DNA of 64,000 bases, taken from NCBI GenBank assembly GCA_963728445.1, contig CAVSJO010000004.1:372001-436000 (forward strand). Reading direction: 5' to 3'. Source of the DNA: CAVSJO01 sp963728445 (GTDB lineage: Bacteria; Gemmatimonadota; Gemmatimonadetes; Longimicrobiales; RSA9). Of this stretch, positions 27,286-36,054 are shown piece after piece. Each line of letters begins with the position of its first letter. The stretch's first letter is position 1. The position numbers and the translations under genes are program-made. The notes under the pieces were generated by a model. The model saw only the letters and a program-made list of their open reading frames with translations, was not told where the DNA came from and did no database searches.

Positions 27286-29571
27286 GTGCTGAAGGGTTTC
27301 GCGCGCGTCGCGCTGACGCGTGTCGCGTTGATCGCGCTGATCTGCAGCGCGGGCGCCGTGGCCGGGGCCCGCCCCGCCCTGGCCCAGCAGGGTCCGGGAA
27401 CACGCGGAAAAGCCGTCACCGCGTCCGGCGAACGTCGCGTGGCGCCGGACGGACGGCTGGAGGCGGTGGCTTCACGGGCGACGTCGCCCATCCACCTCGA
27501 CGGCGTCCTCGACGAGCCGGCATGGGCAGGCGCCGAATCGGCGAGCGGGTTCGTTCAGGCCGAGCCGCACGAGGGCGATCCCGCCTCTGAACGGACGCGC
27601 GTCCGCATCGTCTACGACGACGACTACCTGTACGTCGGCGCGGAGATGGACGACCGGGATCCGCAGGGCATCATCGTCCACGACATCCGCAAGGACTTCC
27701 AGCAGGACGACCAGGACACGTTCGAGCTGATCCTCGACACCTTCGCCGATCGCCGGAACGGCTACGTCTTCATCACGAACCCGGCCGGCGGGCGGGCGGA
27801 CGAGCAGATCGCCAACGAGGGGAAGGAGATCAACACGAGCTGGGACGCGCCCTGGCAGGTGCGGACCCGGCGCACGGCCGCGGGCTGGACGGCGGAGATG
27901 GCGATCCCGTTCCGGGCGCTGCGCGCCGCCGAGGGCGCCGGTCACGTCTGGGGCGTCAACTTCAGCCGCCGCATCCGTCGACGGAACGAGATCGACTACT
28001 GGTCCCCGATCCCCCGCTCGTACACGCTCAGCCGGGTCTCCCTTGCGGGCGACCTCTCGGGGCTGGCGGCGACGCGGTCCGGGCGGGACCTGCGCGTGAA
28101 GCCGTACGTGGCGGCGCGGACCACCCGGGAGACGGGGCTCACGGATTACGGCTCCAGCGGGGACGTCGGCGTCGACGTGAAATACGGCCTCACGGACGCG
28201 CTGACCCTCGACCTGACCGTCAACCCGGACTTCGCCCAGGCCGAGGCGGACGAGCAGCAGGTCAACCTCACGCAGTTCAGCCAGTTCTTCCCGGAGAAGC
28301 GGGAGTTCTTCCTCGAGAACTCCGGCGTCTTCTACGTGGGGGACGCCGGGCGCAACAATCGGGTCAGCCTGACGCCCACGCCGGACGAGGACCTGCTCCT
28401 CTTCTTCAGCCGACGCATCGGCCTGGACGAGGACGGGCGGCCCGTGCCGATCCGGGGCGGCGCCCGTGTGACGGGGCGCGCGGGCGCGTTCTCCGTCGGG
28501 GCCCTGGCGCTGCGCACCGCCGCGGCGGCCGGAGGGCCGGGAAACGACTACGCGGTCGTGCGGGTGAAGCGCGACCTGTTCTCGAATTCCGACGTGGGTG
28601 CCCTCTTCCAGACGCGCGAGGGGGCCGACGGCGACTACAACCGGGTGTACGGCGCCGATGCCAACTTCCGCCTCCCGGGACAGTTCGACTGGAGCTCGTA
28701 CGCCGTGCAGACGCGCACGCCGGGCGTGAGCGACGGGCAGTTCGCCTGGCGCTCTACCGTGATGCGGGAGGGCAACTTCACGCACATCAAGGCCGGCGTG
28801 ATGTCCATCGGGGAAGGCTTCCGGGACGACATCGGCTACTATCGGCGGACCGACAGTCGCAAGTGGATCCTCGACGCCGGCCTGCGCCCGCGGCCGAAGT
28901 CGCTGCAGCGGCTCGGGATCCGCGAGATGCACCCCCACGTCACGTGGAGCTACTACGAGGACCAGACCGGGCGGATCACCGGAAAGAACCTGCACTCGGG
29001 CTACACGTTCTTCATGAACAGCGGCGCGTACTGGGAGGTCTCCGTGAATCCCGAGTACGAGCGGATCGACGCGCCGCTCCAGCTCAGTCCGGACTCGCTG
29101 GACGCCCCGCTGCCCGCCGGCGGCTACGCCTGGCACACCTGGCAGGTGAAGGGCAGCACCGACCCGAGCCGCGCCGTCTCCCTGTCCATGGCCGGCATCG
29201 TCGGCGGCCTGTGGGGCGGCGATCAGAAGACCGTGAACGCGACGGTCACGATCCAGCCGTCGTACCGATTCCGGGCGACGGTCGGGGCGCAGCGCACGCG
29301 GGCGGTCCTCGATCAGCCGGACGAGCGGTTCGTCCGCTCGCTCTGGACCGCGCGGGCCAGCTACTCCTTCAGCACGCGGGCCTTCCTCGACGCGCTGGCC
29401 CAGTACGACCCCCAGCTGCACCAGCTCGACGCCAACGTCCGCTTCGACCTCATCCACCATCCGCTGAGTGACCTCTTCCTCGTCTACAACGAGCGGCGGA
29501 TCACGACGCCGGGCGGCATTCCGCCGGGGCGTTCCATCATCGTGAAGGCGACGCAGATGGTCGCGTTCTGA
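27286..29571 (+). CDS. DUF5916-type outer-membrane protein with CBM9-like N-terminal domain
   Basis: 761 residues from a GTG start with GGAGG five bases upstream. A Sec signal peptide (about 1-32, ending ARPALAQQ) precedes a carbohydrate-binding CBM9-like fold (about 55-235; ATSPIHLDGVLDEPAWAGAE ... FELILDTFADRRNGYVFITNPAGG ... WTAEMAIPFRAL). The DUF5916 region follows (VDVKYGLTDALTLDLTVNPDFAQAEADEQQVNLTQFSQFFPEKREFFLENSGVF). The C-terminal half alternates aromatic beta strands and looks like an outer-membrane barrel ending in an aromatic residue. Function is unknown; relatives are abundant in Gemmatimonadota and Bacteroidota. Substrate binding is inferred from the fold only. Confidence 0.85.
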   Translation: MLKGFARVALTRVALIALICSAGAVAGARPALAQQGPGTRGKAVTASGERRVAPDGRLEAVASRATSPIHLDGVLDEPAWAGAESASGFVQAEPHEGDPASERTRVRIVYDDDYLYVGAEMDDRDPQGIIVHDIRKDFQQDDQDTFELILDTFADRRNGYVFITNPAGGRADEQIANEGKEINTSWDAPWQVRTRRTAAGWTAEMAIPFRALRAAEGAGHVWGVNFSRRIRRRNEIDYWSPIPRSYTLSRVSLAGDLSGLAATRSGRDLRVKPYVAARTTRETGLTDYGSSGDVGVDVKYGLTDALTLDLTVNPDFAQAEADEQQVNLTQFSQFFPEKREFFLENSGVFYVGDAGRNNRVSLTPTPDEDLLLFFSRRIGLDEDGRPVPIRGGARVTGRAGAFSVGALALRTAAAAGGPGNDYAVVRVKRDLFSNSDVGALFQTREGADGDYNRVYGADANFRLPGQFDWSSYAVQTRTPGVSDGQFAWRSTVMREGNFTHIKAGVMSIGEGFRDDIGYYRRTDSRKWILDAGLRPRPKSLQRLGIREMHPHVTWSYYEDQTGRITGKNLHSGYTFFMNSGAYWEVSVNPEYERIDAPLQLSPDSLDAPLPAGGYAWHTWQVKGSTDPSRAVSLSMAGIVGGLWGGDQKTVNATVTIQPSYRFRATVGAQRTRAVLDQPDERFVRSLWTARASYSFSTRAFLDALAQYDPQLHQLDANVRFDLIHHPLSDLFLVYNERRITTPGGIPPGRSIIVKATQMVAF

Positions 29572-29666
29572 GCCCCCTTTCGTCCCCGGCCGCCGCGCCC
29601 GACCGGGTGCACGGTCCTTGCACGGAACGGAGTTGAAGTCACTGCACGTCCTGAAGGAACGGAACC

Positions 29667-30116
29667 ATGGCAGAGGAAGGCAGCCGCGTCCCGGCGCAGA
29701 TCACGCTCTTCGGATTCGAGCCCACCACTGCGGACGTCGCCGTCGTGCGCCGCTCCCGGGGCTGGCGCTGGCGCCACGCGCTCCTGGCACTCGGCCTCTG
29801 CTGGGTGCTCGTGCCCGTCGTGATCTTCATTCCGCCCCACATTCCCTGGGCCGCGGGCGCGTTCATCCTGGGCATCGTGCTGGCGTACCGCAGGGCTACG
29901 GAGGAGTACACGCTCACCCACCTCGAGGGAACGTGCCCGAAGTGCGGACACGCCCAGACGCTCGAGAAGCCGACCAAGCTGAAGCGGCCCCACCCCCTCT
30001 CCTGCGGAGGCTGCCACAACGACCTGCAGCTCCGGGTCGAGGCGGAGGCAGCGCCTTCGGCGGCGGACGCGGACGCCGAGGTCGACGCGGACGCCGGATC
30101 CCACCGGGTCGCCTAG
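29667..30116 (+). CDS. Membrane protein with C-terminal zinc ribbon
   Basis: 149 residues; no named family recognised. Two adjacent transmembrane helices (about 36-52 and 57-72) are followed by a cytoplasmic zinc-ribbon-like motif, CPKCGH ... CGGCHND (about 91-117), and an acidic Asp/Ala/Glu-rich tail. The four cysteines are spaced as in treble-clef or rubredoxin-like knuckles. The ATG at 29667 has AAGGA upstream. It stands alone between the DUF5916 protein and the amidohydrolase, in the same orientation, with no evident functional link. Confidence 0.7.
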   Translation: MAEEGSRVPAQITLFGFEPTTADVAVVRRSRGWRWRHALLALGLCWVLVPVVIFIPPHIPWAAGAFILGIVLAYRRATEEYTLTHLEGTCPKCGHAQTLEKPTKLKRPHPLSCGGCHNDLQLRVEAEAAPSAADADAEVDADAGSHRVA

Positions 30117-30181
30117 AATAGATGAGGACGAGCCGGCACGGCCGGGCCCCCTCTTCCCTGCCCCTCTGCGGAGACGCGACG

Positions 30182-31768
30182 ATGCGGATGATCCGGACGC
30201 TCCTGCTTTTCATGCTGGCGGCCGTCCCCTGCCGCGCCGGGGCGCAGACTCCCGGGCCGTGGGACCTCCTCCTCCACGGGGGCACCGTCGTCGACGGGAC
30301 CGGGGCGCCCCGCTTCCGGGCGGACGTCGCCGTCCGCGACGGCCGCATCGCCCGGGTCTCCCGCACGCCCCTCGATCCGGCCCGGGCGCGGCGGGTGGTC
30401 GACGCGACGGGGCTGGTCGTCGCCCCCGGGTTCATCGACATGCACGCCCACCTCGACCCGCTGCTGCGACTGCCGGGCGCGGAGAGCCACGTACGGCAGG
30501 GCGTCACCACCGCGCTGGGCGGCCCCGACGGCGGCTCGCCGCTGCCCCTGGCCCCCTACCTCGACTCCGCTCAGGCCGCGGGGCTCGGCATGAACGTCGC
30601 CTTCCTCATCGGCCACAACACCATCCGCGAGCGCGTCATGGGCATGGCCGACCGGGCCCCCACCGATGACGAGCTCGCCCGCATGGAGCGCCTCGTCGCC
30701 GGGGGCATGGGCGACGGCGCCTTCGGCCTGTCCACCGGCCTCAAGTACCTGCCCGGCGCGTTCTCGAACGTGGACGAGGTGGTGGCGCTCGCCACCGTGG
30801 CCGCCGATTCCGGCGGCATCTACACGTCCCACCTGAGGGAGGAGGGGCTCGGGCTCATCGAAGGCGTGGCCGAGGCGCTGGAGATCGGCCGGCGGGCCCG
30901 CATCCCGGTCGTCCTCACGCACCACAAGGTGGTGGGCAAGCCCATGTGGGGCGCCAGCCGTACCACCCTCGCCATGGTCGACTCGGCCCGCGCCGCCGGC
31001 ACGGACGTGATGCTCGACCAGTACCCGTACACGGCCACGTACACCGGCATCGGCGTCCTCGTACCCGCGTGGGCGATGGCCGGCGGCGATTCCGCGTTCG
31101 CCCGGCGCCGCCGGGAGCCGGTCACTCGCGACAGCATCGTCGCCGGCATCGTCTTCAACATCCTGAACGACCGCGGCGGCGGAGACATCGACCGCGTGCA
31201 GCTCGCCCGCGTGCCCTGGGACCATTCCCTGGAAGGTGGAACACTGGCGGACTGGGCACGAAGGCTGGGGCGGGAGCCGACGCCGGAGGTGGGAGCGGAG
31301 CTGGTGATCGAAGCGCTCCGGCGGGGTGGCGCGTCCGCGATCTACCACGTCCTCGACGAGGGCGACGTCGAGCGCATCATGATCCACCCGCAGACGATGA
31401 TCGCCTCGGACGGGCGGCTGACGCAGCCGGGCGAGGGGCATCCGCACCCCCGCTGGTACGGGACGTTCCCGCGCGTGCTCGGCGTCTACGTCCGGGAGAA
31501 GAAGCTGCTGAGCCTGGAAGAGGCGGTCCACAAGATGACCGGCATGCCGGCGGACCGCCTCGGGCTGGCGGACCGCGGACGCGTTCGCGAGGGCGACGTC
31601 GCCGACCTCGTGCTCTTCGATCCGGAAACGGTCCGGGACCGCGCCACGTTCGAGAACCCGCACCAGTACCCCGTGGGCATCCCGTACGTCTTCGTGGCGG
31701 GTCAGGCCGTGGTGGACGGAGACCGCTTCACGGAGGCGCGGCCCGGCGTGGTGCTCCGGCGCCGCTGA
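30182..31768 (+). CDS. Secreted D-aminoacylase-family amidohydrolase
   Basis: 528 residues. A signal peptide (about 1-22, MRMIRTLLLFMLAAVPCRAGA) is followed by the composite beta domain (LLLHGGTVVDGTGAPRFRADVAVRDGRIARV) and the metal-dependent TIM barrel. Visible motifs are GFIDMHAHLD, YTSHLREEG, VVLTHHK, DQYPYTATYTG and the closing LGLADRGRVREGDVADLVLFDPETV. The set matches N-acyl-D-amino-acid deacylases, which release D-amino acids from N-acylated forms. The export signal suggests a periplasmic role, perhaps in peptide or cell-wall scavenging; the substrate is not determined. GGAG lies nine bases before the ATG at 30182. Confidence 0.88.
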   Translation: MRMIRTLLLFMLAAVPCRAGAQTPGPWDLLLHGGTVVDGTGAPRFRADVAVRDGRIARVSRTPLDPARARRVVDATGLVVAPGFIDMHAHLDPLLRLPGAESHVRQGVTTALGGPDGGSPLPLAPYLDSAQAAGLGMNVAFLIGHNTIRERVMGMADRAPTDDELARMERLVAGGMGDGAFGLSTGLKYLPGAFSNVDEVVALATVAADSGGIYTSHLREEGLGLIEGVAEALEIGRRARIPVVLTHHKVVGKPMWGASRTTLAMVDSARAAGTDVMLDQYPYTATYTGIGVLVPAWAMAGGDSAFARRRREPVTRDSIVAGIVFNILNDRGGGDIDRVQLARVPWDHSLEGGTLADWARRLGREPTPEVGAELVIEALRRGGASAIYHVLDEGDVERIMIHPQTMIASDGRLTQPGEGHPHPRWYGTFPRVLGVYVREKKLLSLEEAVHKMTGMPADRLGLADRGRVREGDVADLVLFDPETVRDRATFENPHQYPVGIPYVFVAGQAVVDGDRFTEARPGVVLRRR

Positions 31769-31895
31769 GCCGGCACGCGGGGCGGCGCGTTCGAACGGAG
31801 CCGCCGGAGCGGCGCCGGGACCGGCCCTGGGCCTGGAGGCCGGCGCAGGAGATGCTTCTGGCGCTCACGAACCCCTCCCCGTACTCTGTCGCGCC

Positions 31896-32540
31896 ATGAG
31901 CGACCCCATCGGCTTCGGCGTCCTGGCCTTCACCTCCCTCCTGGCCATCGTGAACCCGCTCAGCGCGGTCACGGTGTTCCTGGCCATGACGGCCACCTAC
32001 ACGCCCCGCCAGCGTCGCCACACCGTGCAGCGGGCCGTACTCACCGCGGGGGCTCTCCTCTTCGTCTTCGCCGCCCTCGGCACCGCCATCCTGCAGTTCT
32101 TCGGGATCACCACCTACGCGTTCAAGATCACGGGCGGAATCCTCTTCTTCTTCATCGGCTGGGACATGCTGCAGGCGAAGCGGTCCGCCCGGGGCAAGAC
32201 CACGCCCGAGGAGGAGGTTGAGGGAGCCGAGAAGGCGGACATCGGGATCATCCCCCTGGGCATACCGACCCTGGCGGGGCCGGGCGCCATCACGACGGTG
32301 ATCGCGCTGATGGGCCAGCAGACGGGCCTGCTGCCCGCCGTGCTCGTCTACGCCTCCATCGTGCTCGTGCTGCTGGTCAGCGCGGCGATCCTGCTCGCCG
32401 CTCCGGCCCTGCTGCGCACGTTCGGGCAGACGGGGCTCAACGTCATGACGCGCATCATGGGCCTGCTGGTGATGGTCGTGGGCACGCAGCTGGTGATCGA
32501 CGGGCTGCGGGTGGTGGTGACGGAGTTCCGGACGCTGTAG
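31896..32540 (+). CDS. MarC-family integral membrane protein
   Basis: 214 residues with six transmembrane helices. MarC signatures are LAIVNPLSAVTVFLAMT in the first helix, FKITGGILFFFIGWDML, and IPLGIPTLAGPGAITTVIAL after the central loop. The family (MarC/YhgN/SnatA) includes amino-acid exporters, but most members have no assigned substrate and MarC itself is not needed for multiple antibiotic resistance. No ribosome-binding site precedes the ATG. A TACTCT -10-like element ends eight bases before it, so a leaderless message is possible. Confidence 0.88.
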   Translation: MSDPIGFGVLAFTSLLAIVNPLSAVTVFLAMTATYTPRQRRHTVQRAVLTAGALLFVFAALGTAILQFFGITTYAFKITGGILFFFIGWDMLQAKRSARGKTTPEEEVEGAEKADIGIIPLGIPTLAGPGAITTVIALMGQQTGLLPAVLVYASIVLVLLVSAAILLAAPALLRTFGQTGLNVMTRIMGLLVMVVGTQLVIDGLRVVVTEFRTL

Positions 32541-32561
32541 TCGGACGCGTCCGGCGCATAC

Positions 32562-32590
32562 TTGACAAACCAGCTGCGGGGAGTTAGGGT
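32562..32590 (+). promoter_or_regulatory. Sigma70-type promoter for the cold-shock gene and its leader RNA
   Basis: A consensus -35 TTGACA and a -10 TAGGGT are separated by 17 bp. It predicts a start near 32597 and a leader of about 178 bases before the ATG at 32775. Confidence 0.7.
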
Positions 32591-32596
32591 AGCCGC

Positions 32597-32674
32597 GAAT
32601 TGGCTGGCGAGCACGGATTGGACGACACCACGGAAGGTGAAGACCTGGGCTCGGTACGGCTCAGGTCTTTTGTA
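32597..32674 (+). ncRNA. Possible small RNA or attenuated leader upstream of the cold-shock gene
   Basis: Between the promoter at 32562 and the csp gene there is an intrinsic-terminator-like hairpin (AAGACCTG with CAGGTCTT, arms at 32640-32647 and 32662-32669) followed directly by TTTGTATT. Transcription would give an RNA of about 75 bases unless it reads through. It could be a stand-alone small RNA, or a temperature-dependent attenuator for the cold-shock gene. No family was recognised. Confidence 0.45.
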
Positions 32675-32774
32675 TTCTGGTGCCCGTGGCGGGGGGCGAC
32701 CTGGCCCGCCTGACGAGTCGGCTGGTGCGGCGTGCCGGACCCCGACGTCATCTTCATCACGAGGGAGTACGAGC

Positions 32775-32984
32775 ATGCGTACCACCGGGACCGTGAAGTG
32801 GTTCAACGACGCCAAGGGATTCGGCTTCATCACGCCGGACGACGGAGGCAAGGACTGCTTCGTCCATCACACCGCCATCCAGGGCACGGGCTTCAAGACC
32901 CTGGCCGAGGGCGAGCGCGTCGAGTTCGAGGTCGTCGAGAACGCGAAGGGACCGGCCGCGGCCGACGTCGCCCGCGAGGGCTGA
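32775..32984 (+). CDS. csp: Cold-shock domain protein
   Basis: 69 residues, a single OB-fold cold-shock domain. The RNA-binding motifs are RNP1 (KGFGFI) and RNP2 (FVHHTAI), within the pattern TGTVKWFNDAKGFGFITPDDGGKDCFVHH. These proteins bind single-stranded nucleic acid and act as RNA chaperones. The ATG at 32775 begins the domain exactly; the open frame upstream is untranslated leader. A long structured leader is usual for cold-inducible csp genes. A strong terminator follows 23 bp after the stop, so it is monocistronic. Confidence 0.96.
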   Translation: MRTTGTVKWFNDAKGFGFITPDDGGKDCFVHHTAIQGTGFKTLAEGERVEFEVVENAKGPAAADVAREG

Positions 32985-33007
32985 AGCGCCACAGAAGCAG
33001 AGCAGGA

Positions 33008-33045
33008 ACGGGCCGGCTGCGCGATGCGTGGCCGGCCCGTTTTTC
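33008..33045 (+). terminator. Rho-independent terminator of the cold-shock gene
   Basis: A 10-bp stem (ACGGGCCGGC with GCCGGCCCGT), a 13-base loop and a TTTTC tail. Confidence 0.9.
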
Positions 33046-33061
33046 TTGCGACGTCGCCGGC

Positions 33062-33090
33062 TTGACGCGCCGGAAGACGAGTCCCACTTT
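33062..33090 (+). promoter_or_regulatory. Candidate promoter of the M28 peptidase gene
   Basis: TTGACG and CACTTT with a 17-bp spacer, giving a leader of about 70 bases to the ATG at 33169. The -35 is good and the -10 weak. Confidence 0.4.
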
Positions 33091-33168
33091 CCCGCATCCA
33101 CCACACAGACGGGGGACGCCGGCCCCGACGTCGCTCCGCCGAAACGATCCCCCCATGACGGAATCGCC

Positions 33169-35331
33169 ATGAGACGCTGGCTCCCCCTGATGGCGCTGGG
33201 CGCACTGGCCGTGCCGGTGGCGTCGACGCGCGCGTTCGCGCAGCAGAAGCCGATCCGTGGATTCCCGACCGCGACGGTAGCGGCCGAGGCCAAGCGTGAA
33301 GCGGCCGCTCGAGCGGTGCCCTCCCCGGACACCATGCGCGACCAGCTCCGTATTCTGAGCGAGGACCCCCACGAGGCGGGCACCGACCGGTCGAAGCACG
33401 TGGCCGAGCTGCTGCTCCAGCGCTTCAAGTCGTACGGCCTGGACGCGAAGATCGAGCAGTTCGAGGCGCTCATGCCGCGGCCGACCTCCCGGACCCTCGA
33501 GCTCGTGGCGCCCAAGCACTACACGGCGCAGCTCAAGGAGCCGGCGATCCCGGAGGACAAGGACAGCGACGACGCGAACCAGCTTCCCACGGCGAACCTC
33601 TACTCGGCGGATGGGGACGTCACGGCGCCGCTCGTCTTCGTCAACTACGGCATCCCCGAGGACTACCAGGTGCTCGACAGCCTGGGCATCGACGTGAAGG
33701 GGAAGATCGTCATCGCCAAGTACGGCCACTCCTGGCGCGGCATCAAGCCGAAGGTCGCCGCGGAGCACGGCGCCGTCGGCTGCATCATCTACTCGGATCC
33801 CGAGGACGACGGGTACCGGGTGGACGACGTCTACCCGAAGGGTCCCATGCGCCCGTGGCAGGGCGTGCAGCGCGGCAGCGTCATGGACATGCCGACCTAC
33901 CCGGGCGACCCGCTCTCGCCGGGCTTCGCATCGGATCCCGGGATGGAGCCGGGAGAGGGGAAGATGCTGACGGTGGACGGGGCGACGACGATCATGAAGA
34001 TCCCCGTCCTGCCCATCTCCTACGGCGACGCACAGCCGCTGCTGGAGGCGCTGGGCGGCCCGACGGCGCCGCGGGCGTGGCAGGGGTCCCTTCCGATCAC
34101 CTACCACGTCGGCGGCAGCGACAGCGCGAAGGTGCACCTGGCCCTCAAGTTCGACTGGCACGAGCGCCCGCTCTACGACGTCATCGCCCGCATCCCGGGC
34201 GCGAAGACGCCGGACCAGTGGGTCATCTACGGCAACCACCACGACGCGTGGGTGAACGGCGCGGAGGACCCGCTCTCCGGGCAGGTCGCCCTCCAGGAGA
34301 CCGCCCGCGCCCTCGGCTCCCTGCTCAAGACCGGCTGGAAGCCGGCGCGCACCATCATTCTGGCGGCGTGGGACGGTGAGGAGTGGGGGCTGCTCGGCTC
34401 GACGGAGTGGGCCGAAAAGCACCAGGCCGAGCTGAAGGACAAGGGCGCCGTCTACCTGGGCAGCGACACCAACTCCCGCGGCTGGCTGGGCGTCGCGGGC
34501 TCCCATTCGCTGCAGGAGTTCTTCCATCAGCTCGCCCGGGACATCACCGACCCGAAGACGGGCAAGAGCGTTCTGGAGGCGCGGCTCGAGCACAGCCGGG
34601 ACTCGCTCTACACCATCGGCGCCCTCGGCTCGGGCTCCGACTACACGGCGTACCTGGACTTCCTCGGCCTCGCCAGCGCCAACGCATCCTACGGCGGCGC
34701 TCAGGAAGCGGGCATCTACCACAGCATCTACGACAGCTACGACTTCTACACCCGCTTCCTCGACCCGACCTTCGAGTACGAGAAGGCCGAGGCACAGACC
34801 ATGGCGACGGCGCTGCTGCGCCTGGCCGACGCGCCCGTCCTGCCCTTCGAGTTCACGCAGGCCGAGCAGACGTACCGGAAGTACGCCGACCAGATCGCCG
34901 AGGAAGCGGCGAAGAAGCCGGAGGTGAAGGATCTCGACCTGTCGGAGGTGTACGCGGCGCTGGACCGGCTGAAGAAGGCGGCCACGCGCTACGAACAGGC
35001 CTACGCCCCCGTCGCCTCGATGAGCGCGAAGGACGCCCAGCGGAGCTGGAAGAAGCTCGAGGACGTCAACGAGACGCTCTACAGGACCGAGCGCGCGCTC
35101 ACCGACGACGGCGGCCTCCAGCACCGCCAGTGGTTCAAGCACATGATCTACGCCCCGGGCTTCTACACGGGCTACGGCGTCAAGACCATGCCCGGCATCC
35201 GGGAGGCCGTCGAGGACCGGCCCGACCTGGCGCTGGCGGGGACGGAGGCGAAGCGGGTGGCGGCGGCCCTGAATCGGTACGCGGCGGCCATCGAGACGGC
35301 CGCTGATCAGCTTTCCGGTGCGATGAAGTGA
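33169..35331 (+). CDS. Secreted M28-family metallopeptidase (glutamate carboxypeptidase II-like)
   Basis: 720 residues. A signal peptide (about 1-24, ending STRAFAQQ) is followed by the peptidase. A PA-type insert (about 150-300) contains VFVNYGIPEDYQVLDSLGIDVKGKIVIAKYG and VGCIIYSDPEDDGY. The di-zinc catalytic core follows: YGNHHDAW (H, D ligands), AWDGEEWGLLGSTEW (catalytic E and ligand), GSDTNSRGW and the final ligand in YHSIYDSYDFYTRF. A C-terminal TfR-like helical dimerisation domain completes the PSMA-like architecture. It probably trims acidic C-terminal or peptide residues in the periplasm. It is related to NAALADases; the exact substrate is unknown. Confidence 0.92.
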   Translation: MRRWLPLMALGALAVPVASTRAFAQQKPIRGFPTATVAAEAKREAAARAVPSPDTMRDQLRILSEDPHEAGTDRSKHVAELLLQRFKSYGLDAKIEQFEALMPRPTSRTLELVAPKHYTAQLKEPAIPEDKDSDDANQLPTANLYSADGDVTAPLVFVNYGIPEDYQVLDSLGIDVKGKIVIAKYGHSWRGIKPKVAAEHGAVGCIIYSDPEDDGYRVDDVYPKGPMRPWQGVQRGSVMDMPTYPGDPLSPGFASDPGMEPGEGKMLTVDGATTIMKIPVLPISYGDAQPLLEALGGPTAPRAWQGSLPITYHVGGSDSAKVHLALKFDWHERPLYDVIARIPGAKTPDQWVIYGNHHDAWVNGAEDPLSGQVALQETARALGSLLKTGWKPARTIILAAWDGEEWGLLGSTEWAEKHQAELKDKGAVYLGSDTNSRGWLGVAGSHSLQEFFHQLARDITDPKTGKSVLEARLEHSRDSLYTIGALGSGSDYTAYLDFLGLASANASYGGAQEAGIYHSIYDSYDFYTRFLDPTFEYEKAEAQTMATALLRLADAPVLPFEFTQAEQTYRKYADQIAEEAAKKPEVKDLDLSEVYAALDRLKKAATRYEQAYAPVASMSAKDAQRSWKKLEDVNETLYRTERALTDDGGLQHRQWFKHMIYAPGFYTGYGVKTMPGIREAVEDRPDLALAGTEAKRVAAALNRYAAAIETAADQLSGAMK

Positions 35332-35340
35332 CGGGGGCCT

Positions 35341-35369
35341 TCCCCCCGGCGTTTCGGCGCCGGGGGGGA
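35341..35369. other. Stable hairpin after the M28 peptidase gene
   Basis: Arms of 11-12 bp (TCCCCCCGGCG and CGCCGGGGGGGA) with a 6-base loop, ten bases after the stop codon. It has no U-tract on either strand, so it may protect the 3' end more than terminate. The rest of the 293-bp gap up to 35589 shows no gene. Confidence 0.5.
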
Positions 35370-35588
35370 CCAACGAGCCCCGGGGGACGTGGACATCGAG
35401 GTGGCCGGTGGGAACCGCGGAAACGGGCACGAATCGCGGCACAGGCACCCGCCCACGCACGCAGAAGCGCCAGGTATGACCCGCCAGCTCCCCTGTGCCG
35501 GTGCGGGTGCGTGGATGCCCGTGCGGCCGTTGCCTTGTCCCCCCCTCGGCGAGGCCCGATTACGCATCCCGAGGTCCCGCATTTCGAG

Positions 35589-35617
35589 TTGACAGCCTCC
35601 GCGATCGCTTCTATTCT
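35589..35617 (+). promoter_or_regulatory. Strong sigma70-type promoter of the metal-uptake block
   Basis: TTGACA and TATTCT are separated by exactly 17 bp. Only seven bases separate the -10 element from the ATG at 35625, so the first gene should be transcribed leaderless. No Zur or Fur box was recognised by eye. Confidence 0.75.
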
Positions 35618-35624
35618 CGCAGTC

Positions 35625-35957
35625 ATGCTCCGAAAATTCCGCCGCACACCGAATCGCCCGGTTCTCGGGCTTGCGGCCCTGCTCGTCGCGCTCAGCGTGG
35701 CGGTGCCGCTGCTGGACCGCGGCATGTTCTCGGAGCCGATCTCCATCGCGGGGCCGCACGAGCACCTGCCGGGCGTTGCGGGGCACGACCACGCCATCTG
35801 CGTGGTCTACCACGCCAATCCCGGCGTGCCTACGGTGCCCACCGCGCCGCGCCGCGGTACGAGCGCCGAAGTGCGCATCGCCCTGCAGGTCCCGTCGACA
35901 CGCGACGACGCTTCACCCCTCCTCCGTCCCCGCACCCGGGCTCCTCCCTCCATCTGA
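35625..35957 (+). CDS. Small secreted or anchored His-rich protein
   Basis: 110 residues; no family recognised. A basic start and hydrophobic helix (about 14-31, LGLAALLVALSVAVPLLDRG) form a signal peptide or anchor. The mature part begins with a histidine-rich, metal-binding-like stretch: GPHEHLPGVAGHDHAICVVYH (five His and one Cys; six His counting the last). The C-terminal third is basic and probably disordered. Position just ahead of a porin-like protein and ZnuA/ZnuB suggests a role in zinc or manganese handling. There is no ribosome-binding site, but the strong promoter directly abuts the ATG, so a leaderless message is likely. Confidence 0.65.
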   Translation: MLRKFRRTPNRPVLGLAALLVALSVAVPLLDRGMFSEPISIAGPHEHLPGVAGHDHAICVVYHANPGVPTVPTAPRRGTSAEVRIALQVPSTRDDASPLLRPRTRAPPSI

Positions 35958-36054
35958 GCTCCGCGTCCGCGGAGCGGCTTTTCTGCAGCAGTCGATCGCG
36001 TTCCGGGCCATGACGGCCGGGGCATCGTTGCATGCAATCAGCCAGGAGGGTGAC

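Noticed and set aside
32585..32774. An N-terminal extension of the cold-shock protein.
   Set aside because: The frame is open, but it is preceded by a promoter and hairpin inside it, and the cold-shock domain begins exactly at the ATG at 32775.
35341..35369. Terminator for the M28 peptidase gene.
   Set aside because: The hairpin is strong but no U-tract follows on either strand, so it is listed only as a hairpin.
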